This document shows, in pieces, positions 1 through 5,176 of a stretch of 5,176 nucleotides of DNA (positions within the stretch are counted from its first letter, which is position 1; each line of letters starts with the position of its first letter). The notes under the pieces are model-generated. The model saw nothing but the letters and a program-made list of their open reading frames with translations. It was not told the origin of the DNA and searched no databases. Both the position numbers and the translations under genes were made by a program. The DNA is from Elusimicrobiota bacterium (GTDB lineage Bacteria; CAYTYR01; UBA6262; DAOVJB01): contig DAOVJB010000104.1 of assembly GCA_030673425.1 (NCBI GenBank), positions 1-5,176 of the forward strand, given 5' to 3'.

Positions 1-1280
1 ATATGTATAAAAAAGAATTAGATTTTCTGATTTCTACGTCATATGGCCCAGGCAGATATGATGAAAATTATGAGCAAAAAGGGCTCAGTTATCCTTATGC
101 TTATGTGCGATGGACAGAAACAGAAAATATGCAGGAATATCTAAAACTTATTGCGAATAAAAAAATAAATATCACGTCTTTGATTGAAAAAGAATACAAA
201 ATTGAAGAAGCTTTCAAAGTATATGAAGAACTAAAAACAAAAGAAGAAAAACCTTTAATTGTTTTATTAAAATACAATCAAGAAAATGATAGACAAATAG
301 TAAGAAAAATTGAAGTTAGTGCTAATTCTATAAAAAAAGAAGGGCGAATAAACATTGCTATTATTGGTGCCGGAGGTTTTGCTAAAGGAGTACATTTGCC
401 AAATCTTATGAAATTAAAGGATGCTTATAATTTTTATGCTATAGCAAGTAGAACTGGAAGCAATGCTAAATCTACTGCACAAAAATTTGCAGCAAAATAT
501 GCAACTACAGATTACAAGGAAATACTTGAAGATAAAAATATTGACGCAGTTATTATCGCCACACGGCATAACTTGCATTCAAAGATGGCTATAGAAGCGT
601 TGCAAGCCGGCAAAGCAGTATTTTTAGAAAAACCAATGGCATTGAATAGAAAAGAGCTTGACGAATTGGAAAAAGTAATCAATGAAACAGGAAGACCTTT
701 TATGGTCGGGTTTAATAGAAGATTTTCAAAATATGCACGGGAAGTAAAAAGGCATGTTTCCACAAGGGTAAACCCGATGATTATAAATTATCAAATGAAC
801 GCAGGATTTATTCCGAATGAACATTGGGTTCATGCAGAAGAAGGCGGGGGCAGGATTGTCGGCGAAGCCTGTCATATTTTTGATCTATTTAACTATTTTA
901 CTGAATCTGAAGTCGAATCAATTTCCGTAGATAAAATTACCCCTAAAACAAAGCATCTTAATGCTCAGGATAATGCTGTGGTAACCCTCAAATATAAAGA
1001 TGGCTCTATCTGCACTCTGACTTACACAGCGCTTGGCAATAATCAATATCCGAAGGAATTTTGCCAAATTTACTTCGATGGCAAAATTATTATTATTAAC
1101 GACTATAAGAAATTAGAAAGTTACGGGACAGAAATAAGTAAGTTAAAATCCACAGAGTCAAACAAAGGGCAATACGAGGAACTTATCGAGTTTTCTAAAT
1201 ATTTAAAAGATGAGATTCGAACACCGATACCTTTATGGCAAATGGTTCAAGCAACAGAGATAAGTTTTAAAGTAAAATAA
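1..1280 (+). CDS. Bi-domain oxidoreductase (MDR alcohol dehydrogenase tail fused to Gfo/Idh/MocA), 5'-truncated by window edge
   Basis: This is the C-terminal part of a fused NAD(P)-dependent oxidoreductase; 425 residues are visible from base 3. The first ATG (base 3) is almost certainly an internal Met, because the residues after it (ELDFL..SYGPGRYD, residues 5-20, then YPYAYVRWTE, 30-39) match the inside of the zinc-type alcohol dehydrogenase half of this family. Residues 1-92 are the end of that domain, 93-115 a Lys-rich linker, and 116-425 a Gfo/Idh/MocA domain. The latter shows the Rossmann loop GAGGFA (122-127), the EKP motif (E209-P211) whose Lys is usually catalytic, and GEACHIFD (287-294) with the family's active-site His291 and Asp294. 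Full-length relatives are about 700 residues, so roughly 280 are missing upstream. Such fusions recur in polysaccharide loci and are presumed to oxidise, reduce or epimerise a sugar; the substrate cannot be told from sequence. The protein has no membrane segment and is probably cytoplasmic. The C-terminus (ISFKVK) looks a few residues shorter than usual. Family call is firm, role inferred. Confidence 0.9.
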   Translation, partial: MYKKELDFLISTSYGPGRYDENYEQKGLSYPYAYVRWTETENMQEYLKLIANKKINITSLIEKEYKIEEAFKVYEELKTKEEKPLIVLLKYNQENDRQIVRKIEVSANSIKKEGRINIAIIGAGGFAKGVHLPNLMKLKDAYNFYAIASRTGSNAKSTAQKFAAKYATTDYKEILEDKNIDAVIIATRHNLHSKMAIEALQAGKAVFLEKPMALNRKELDELEKVINETGRPFMVGFNRRFSKYAREVKRHVSTRVNPMIINYQMNAGFIPNEHWVHAEEGGGRIVGEACHIFDLFNYFTESEVESISVDKITPKTKHLNAQDNAVVTLKYKDGSICTLTYTALGNNQYPKEFCQIYFDGKIIIINDYKKLESYGTEISKLKSTESNKGQYEELIEFSKYLKDEIRTPIPLWQMVQATEISFKVK

Positions 1281-1285
1281 GCAAT

Positions 1286-2698
1286 ATGAATATAAAGCAA
1301 ATAATAAAGAAGTTGCCATTCCCGATCAGGCAATCTATTAAGTATTTCTACGGGTCTATTCCTCCACGTATTCGGTATGGAAAAGTCTTCTGGGAGACTT
1401 ATAATTTTCTCCAAGAATCCCAGTGGTGGAGCAGAGAAAGATTGAAAGATTACCAGATACAGCAATTAAGTAAACTTTTGCATCACGCCTATGAATACGT
1501 CCCTTATTATCATAAGGTCTTTGATGAAAGAGGGTTAAAACCGAGTGATATAAAAAAAATCGAAGATTTAAGCAAACTGCCTTATTTAACAAAAGCTATC
1601 GTCAGAGAAAACGTGCATACTTTGATAGCAAAAAATATTTCTAAAAGAAGATTAGATTCAGTGAGAACAAGCGGTTCTACTGGAACCCCGTTAGTATTCT
1701 ACCAGCAAAAGGGGATAACGGATTCGATGGAGCTCGCGTTCATTTGGAGAATGTGGAGGTGTGGCGGATATCAATTTGGCGATAGATGCGTTGTCTTAAG
1801 AGAAGACGCGCCGGATAGATTGGAGGGTGGAAAGAGAATCTGGTGGGAACGGAATCCCGCTTACAATTATTTAATACTTTCGCCTCACCATATGACAGAA
1901 GAGAACTTATATAACTATGTTGAGAAGATAAGAGAATTCAAGCCCAAGGCAATGCAAACGCTGCCTTCTTTGCTTTTTATTTTGTCTGATTTTATGCAAA
2001 GACATGGAATGGCCCCCTTTCCTTCTATCAAGGTTATATTATGTGGCTCGGAGACCTTATATCCTTGGCAACGAGAAAAAGCAGAAGATGTTTTTAACTG
2101 CAAAGTATTTAGTTGGTATGGGCAAAACGAAAAGGTTGTATTAGCAGGTGAATGTAAAGAAAATAATGAATATCATATCTTCCCTGAGTATGGCGTAACG
2201 GAAATAATCGGACGCGACGACAAACATGTAACCCGGGAAGGCGAGATGGGGGAAATAATTGGCACAGGCTTTAATAATTACGCGATGCCTTTTATTAGGT
2301 ATAAGACAAAAGACGTAGCCGTTTGGACGAATAAAAATTGTGATTGTGGCAGAGAATACCGTTTGCTAAAAAAGGTCGAAGGCAGATTACAGGATTTTAT
2401 AGTTTCTAAAACCGGCCACCTGATACCGATAACAACCATACCGTATTCGTTTGTTAATAATGTAAAGCAATTCCAATTTTATCAGGAAGCGCCGGGCAAG
2501 GTAACTTTGCGGGTAGTAAGGATGTCAACTTATAGAAAAGAAGATTCAGAATATATTCTTAGAATACTGAGGGAAGAGATGGGGGAGAGTATCAAATTTT
2601 GCATAGAATTTGTTGACAACGTCGGAAGAACGAGGGGAGAGAAATACATGTATCTGATTCAGAAACTACCTATTAAGTTTGGAAATACAACGGGTTAG
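1286..2698 (+). CDS. PaaK/CapK-family AMP-forming acyl-CoA ligase homologue (polysaccharide-locus type)
   Basis: This complete 470-residue protein belongs to the phenylacetate-CoA ligase (PaaK) branch of adenylate-forming enzymes, in the subgroup often called CapK in capsule and exopolysaccharide loci. Visible motifs in order: a family-typical N-terminal region with QWWSRERL and HAYEYVPYY; the phosphate-binding loop RTSGSTGTPL (127-136); YGQNEK (278-283), equivalent to the YGxTE/YGxSE adenine-site motif; RYKTKD (338-343), whose Asp normally contacts the AMP ribose; and GR at 366-367, starting the C-terminal lid domain. Cys290, His297, Cys352 and Cys354 (CDCG) are placed like a structural zinc site seen in relatives; that is inference. 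The family forms an acyl-AMP and then a thioester, but members in glycan loci have no settled substrate and may activate an acid for decorating the sugar. The protein is soluble and cytoplasmic. The gene starts 5 bases after the preceding stop with no convincing Shine-Dalgarno, suggesting coupled translation. The start is supported because family similarity begins within the first residues. Position 281 is Asn where Thr/Ser is usual. Confidence 0.9.
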   Translation: MNIKQIIKKLPFPIRQSIKYFYGSIPPRIRYGKVFWETYNFLQESQWWSRERLKDYQIQQLSKLLHHAYEYVPYYHKVFDERGLKPSDIKKIEDLSKLPYLTKAIVRENVHTLIAKNISKRRLDSVRTSGSTGTPLVFYQQKGITDSMELAFIWRMWRCGGYQFGDRCVVLREDAPDRLEGGKRIWWERNPAYNYLILSPHHMTEENLYNYVEKIREFKPKAMQTLPSLLFILSDFMQRHGMAPFPSIKVILCGSETLYPWQREKAEDVFNCKVFSWYGQNEKVVLAGECKENNEYHIFPEYGVTEIIGRDDKHVTREGEMGEIIGTGFNNYAMPFIRYKTKDVAVWTNKNCDCGREYRLLKKVEGRLQDFIVSKTGHLIPITTIPYSFVNNVKQFQFYQEAPGKVTLRVVRMSTYRKEDSEYILRILREEMGESIKFCIEFVDNVGRTRGEKYMYLIQKLPIKFGNTTG

Positions 2699-2707
2699 CA
2701 GAAGACT

Positions 2708-4174
2708 ATGATTCAAGATTTTATTAAGGATATGGTTAAATATTCACCAGCCCAAATTGTTCCGGGGATTGTAGGATTTCTGAGTATTCCTGTAATTACC
2801 AGACTATTTTCTCCTCAAGATTATGGCAATTATAGTTTAACAATAGCTACGGTTATGGTGTTAACTACCTTATTAGGTTGGTTACCTATGTCAATAATAA
2901 GATTCTATCCAGCTTATGAAACGGAGAAAAGATTAGATATTTTTTATGGAAATGTAATCAAATTGGAGACTCTCTCCATATTAATTGTAACTGCTATTTT
3001 TGGCCTTATGCTTTTCTTCGCCAAGGCGTATTTTTCTCCTGAATTATATTCACTTATGTACGTTGGATTTGGCGTTTTTATTGTTATAGCTATATTCGAC
3101 GTATTCCAATACCTACTGATGGCTCAGAGACAGATAATTTTGTATAGTGGATTTGCAGTGTGGAAAAGTATAGGAAGTTTAGGGATTGCTCTATTATTGA
3201 TATTCTTTTTAAGGAGAGGTGTTGAGAGTTTGCTGTGGGGGGTAATTTTGAGTATTAGCATAATTTTACCCTTATTATGGAAAACAACAATCAAGGGAGC
3301 TTCTACTTTATATTTCAAAATAGATTCTTTTTTGGCAAAAGAAATGGCAAAGTATAGCTTTCCTTTGGTAGTGGGTAACCTTGCTGCTTGGATATTAAGT
3401 CTATCTGACAGATATATCCTGGAGTTTTTTCGGGGAAGTCAAGAGGTAGGAATATATTCTGCAAGTTACAATGTCTCTGAAAAAAGTGTTATGCTTATAG
3501 TTACTTTATTTATGTTGGCCTCAGGACCAATGGCAATGCACATTTGGGAAAAAGAAGGAAGCGCAAAGAGTAAAGAATTTCTAAATAAGATAACTCGTTA
3601 TTATTTGATAACATGTGTTCCTGTAGTAGTAGGATTAAGTGTTCTCGCCAAACCCCTCATTGGTATTTTGACAGGGCAGGAATACTTTATGGGGTATAAA
3701 ATCATTCCTTTTGTTACTTCAGGAGTTTTATTTCTGGGCCTTCAACAACAGTTTCAGATGGGATTTCTGTATCATAAAAAGACAGGTTTTATAGCATGGG
3801 CAATTGTAGTATCTGGTTTGCTGAATTTAATCCTTAATTTTTTGTTTATTCCGAAACATGGCTATATGGGAGCAGCGGTCACTACTTTGATTTCTTACAC
3901 CTTTTTATTATTTTTTATAGTAATCGGCTCCCGCCGGATTTTCGTTTGGAAATTTCCTTTTAAATCTTTAGCAAATGTATCCTGTGCTTCAGCAATAATG
4001 GGGATAGTGGTGTATTATGTGGGTAATAGTTTAACTTCTTCGGTTTCCATAAACTTAATTTCAGCCATCTGTGTAGGAATGGCAGTATATATTATAATGC
4101 TTCTATTGTTGAAGGAATTTTCACAAGAAGAAATCCAAATATTTGATCTTTTGAAGGAAAATATTCTAAAGTAA
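2708..4174 (+). CDS. Wzx-type oligosaccharide flippase / polysaccharide transporter (MOP/PST superfamily)
   Basis: This complete 488-residue, very hydrophobic integral membrane protein is of normal length for the family. About 14 membrane segments can be drawn by eye, near residues 10-32, 43-64, 86-105, 111-132, 150-167, 170-190, 215-235, 247-275, 299-318, 330-350, 360-378, 385-408, 420-438 and 448-468. Family signatures are present: RLFSPQDYGNYSL in the first loop after helix 1, and SDRYILEFF (starting at Ser233) followed by VGIYSASYN, the usual start of the second half. The family moves undecaprenyl-phosphate-linked oligosaccharide units from the inner to the outer leaflet of the cytoplasmic membrane for polymerisation. 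The ATG lies 9 bases after the ligase stop, with only a weak purine stretch (AGAAG) in front, so translation is probably coupled. Homologues are called Wzx, RfbX or lipopolysaccharide biosynthesis protein. Sequence is poorly conserved in this family, so the exact cargo, and whether the pathway is Wzy-dependent, cannot be read from this protein alone; no Wzy is in the window. Confidence 0.92.
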   Translation: MIQDFIKDMVKYSPAQIVPGIVGFLSIPVITRLFSPQDYGNYSLTIATVMVLTTLLGWLPMSIIRFYPAYETEKRLDIFYGNVIKLETLSILIVTAIFGLMLFFAKAYFSPELYSLMYVGFGVFIVIAIFDVFQYLLMAQRQIILYSGFAVWKSIGSLGIALLLIFFLRRGVESLLWGVILSISIILPLLWKTTIKGASTLYFKIDSFLAKEMAKYSFPLVVGNLAAWILSLSDRYILEFFRGSQEVGIYSASYNVSEKSVMLIVTLFMLASGPMAMHIWEKEGSAKSKEFLNKITRYYLITCVPVVVGLSVLAKPLIGILTGQEYFMGYKIIPFVTSGVLFLGLQQQFQMGFLYHKKTGFIAWAIVVSGLLNLILNFLFIPKHGYMGAAVTTLISYTFLLFFIVIGSRRIFVWKFPFKSLANVSCASAIMGIVVYYVGNSLTSSVSINLISAICVGMAVYIIMLLLLKEFSQEEIQIFDLLKENILK

Positions 4175-4180
4175 CGAAAA

Positions 4181-4186
4181 AGGGGG
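4181..4186 (+). promoter_or_regulatory. Strong Shine-Dalgarno before the FG-GAP protein gene
   Basis: AGGGGG sits 8 bases upstream of the ATG at 4195, a close match to AGGAGG at good spacing. It selects 4195 over the second in-frame ATG at 4201, which would be 14 bases away. It lies in the 20-base gap after the flippase stop and is the only clear ribosome-binding site in the window. Confidence 0.75.
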
Positions 4187-4194
4187 ACTTAAGC

Positions 4195-5176
4195 ATGGCC
4201 ATGGGAAGGAAAGCTACAGCCACAATAATTATTGTGGTTTTCCTTATAAGCATAGTTTATGTAGGTTACAGATTTCACAAGGTCTATAAAGGCATTGAGC
4301 TGGACGGAGTGGAACGCGGATATAATGTTCCCTGTAACAAATTACCGACTCCAGTGTTTAAAAAAGGAAAATGGAAGGGAATTCTAATAGATGCCGATAT
4401 TAACTTTACGGATGGTGCTCACAACATAGTTCCTTATGATCTGGACAATGATGGCAAAATAGAACTCGTTGCTAATTCATACAGGTCGGATACTCTTATA
4501 TTTTATAAGTGTGTCGGTAATCCCCGAGATCCAAATTGGGCAAGATATGTTATTGATTCTTCTGTAGGAGGTGGCCCACCTACAAGTCCGTTGAAGTTTG
4601 TTAAGGCTATAGTGAGAGAAAAGTTACTTGGAGGATTTATAGGAGGAGCACATTATACTGCAATCGCTGACATGAATGGTGATGGTAGAGATGATTTAAT
4701 TGTAGCCGGTGATTTGAAAAGATTCGATATAGTTTGGTATGAAGCACCTGAAGATATAACGAAGCTATCTGAATGGAAAAAACATGTCGTTCATAAGCAT
4801 GATTTATATAGAATATATCATGTTGAAACGGGTGATATCGATGGTGATGGAACCCAGGATATAGTTTTTACAACTAAGACAGATAACAGCATCGGTTGGC
4901 TAAAAAATAATGGGTTATTAAGTGAATGGCCTGTGACTTGGATAGATAATAATTGCGGGAGATGTTTCAATGCAAGAATTGCTGATATGGATAGAGATGG
5001 AAAAAGCGATATTATAGCTTCGGAAGATAATTCAGTTAAAGGAGGGATATTACACCTTTACAGCTATTCAAATAATCCAATGTTGCGAGAGAGCTGGATT
5101 GATCGTGCTATTGCGAGTTTTGCAGCAGGACATGGAGTGAGTGTTTTTGAAATAATAGATATTGATAATGATGGTG
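4195..5176 (+). CDS. Membrane-anchored FG-GAP/VCBS-repeat (beta-propeller-like) calcium-loop protein, 3'-truncated by window edge
   Basis: An open frame runs from the ATG at 4195 off the window end; 327 residues are visible. After a short basic start (MAMGRK) comes one hydrophobic segment (about residues 9-25) followed by RFHK. There is no lipobox Cys and no obvious signal-peptidase site, so it looks like an N-in signal anchor with the rest of the chain outside the membrane. The remainder carries calcium-loop motifs: DLDNDG (82-87), DMNGDG (159-164), DIDGDG (214-219), DMDRDG (264-269) and DIDNDG (322-327). These are spaced 77, 55, 50 and 58 residues apart, and the complete ones are followed by a hydrophobic strand such as ELVA, DLIVAG, DIVFTT or DIIAS. 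Trp-centred strands (IVWYEAP, Trp181; IGWLKN, Trp235) recur between them. This is the FG-GAP/VCBS repeat pattern, which usually folds as a beta-propeller with integrin-like calcium sites. Cys254 and Cys257 form a CxxC that could make a disulfide or bind a ligand. The function is unknown; position after a flippase suggests an envelope or polysaccharide-associated role. Confidence 0.85.
   Translation, partial: MAMGRKATATIIIVVFLISIVYVGYRFHKVYKGIELDGVERGYNVPCNKLPTPVFKKGKWKGILIDADINFTDGAHNIVPYDLDNDGKIELVANSYRSDTLIFYKCVGNPRDPNWARYVIDSSVGGGPPTSPLKFVKAIVREKLLGGFIGGAHYTAIADMNGDGRDDLIVAGDLKRFDIVWYEAPEDITKLSEWKKHVVHKHDLYRIYHVETGDIDGDGTQDIVFTTKTDNSIGWLKNNGLLSEWPVTWIDNNCGRCFNARIADMDRDGKSDIIASEDNSVKGGILHLYSYSNNPMLRESWIDRAIASFAAGHGVSVFEIIDIDNDG
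4220..4237. repeat. Perfect 18-bp palindrome in the signal-anchor codons of the FG-GAP gene
   Basis: CCACAATAA is followed directly by its exact reverse complement TTATTGTGG, centred between 4228 and 4229. In mRNA it could form a 7-bp stem with a 4-base loop, extended by a G-U and an A-U pair (4219/4238, 4218/4239). It starts 25 bases after the start codon and encodes part of the Thr-Ile-Ile-Ile-Val-Val membrane segment. The palindrome is seen directly; any regulatory role is speculative, and Ile/Val codons in AT-rich DNA can yield such symmetry by chance. Confidence 0.5.

Noticed and set aside
3-5. ATG at base 3 as the true start of the oxidoreductase
   Set aside because: The residues after it match the interior of the MDR domain and there is no room to see a ribosome-binding site; the gene must begin upstream of the window.
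512-763. Antisense open frame of 83 codons
   Set aside because: It lies wholly opposite the conserved Gfo/Idh/MocA coding region, resembles no known protein, and has no supporting signals.
1247-1592. Two overlapping antisense open frames opposite the end of the oxidoreductase and start of the ligase
   Set aside because: They shadow conserved coding sequence on the + strand, overlap each other, and show no recognisable domain.
1915-2103. Antisense open frame of 62 codons opposite the ligase
   Set aside because: Opposite conserved PaaK-family sequence with no domain or upstream signals.
3124-3318. Antisense open frame of 64 codons opposite the flippase
   Set aside because: It mirrors membrane-segment codons of the flippase and has no independent support.
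3925-3936. Short hairpin CGGC-TCCC-GCCG followed by a T-containing stretch, as a possible terminator
   Set aside because: The stem is only 4 bp, the following bases are not a real T run, and it lies in the middle of the flippase coding region.
4201-4203. Second in-frame ATG as the start of the FG-GAP protein
   Set aside because: The Shine-Dalgarno would be 14 bases away, against 8 for the ATG at 4195.

Overview
The window holds four consecutive genes, all on the + strand and packed with gaps of 5, 9 and 20 bases. This is the layout of one transcription unit inside a larger bacterial surface-polysaccharide (exopolysaccharide, capsule or O-antigen) locus. Both ends of the window cut through a gene, so the locus continues in both directions. 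The DNA is AT-rich (roughly 35-38% GC by eye, dropping to about 24% in one stretch of the first gene). The gene families are bacterial, but nothing seen here fixes the phylum. There is no rRNA, tRNA, phage, IS or CRISPR sequence.

Layout: (1) bases 1-1280, the 3' part of a two-domain oxidoreductase: the tail of a zinc-type alcohol dehydrogenase (MDR) domain fused to a Gfo/Idh/MocA dehydrogenase domain. (2) 1286-2698, a complete PaaK/CapK-type AMP-forming acyl-CoA ligase homologue of the kind found in capsule loci. (3) 2708-4174, a complete Wzx-type oligosaccharide flippase with about 14 membrane segments. (4) 4195 to the window end, the 5' part of a membrane-anchored FG-GAP/VCBS beta-propeller-like protein with five calcium-loop motifs of DxDxDG type (one is DxNxDG).

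Inferred joint role: the oxidoreductase modifies a sugar or sugar nucleotide, the adenylate-forming enzyme may activate a carboxylic acid to decorate the glycan or its precursor, the flippase moves the lipid-linked repeat unit across the cytoplasmic membrane, and the anchored propeller protein acts outside the membrane on or near the polymer. Only the family assignments are strongly supported. Substrates and the linkage between the four products are inference.

There is no intergenic space longer than 20 bases, so no promoter or terminator is expected inside the window and none was found. A strong Shine-Dalgarno sequence is seen only before gene 4, followed shortly by a perfect 18-bp palindrome inside its membrane-anchor codons. 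No clearly novel system is visible. The points most worth following are the ligase and propeller-protein pairing with the flippase, and the palindrome.
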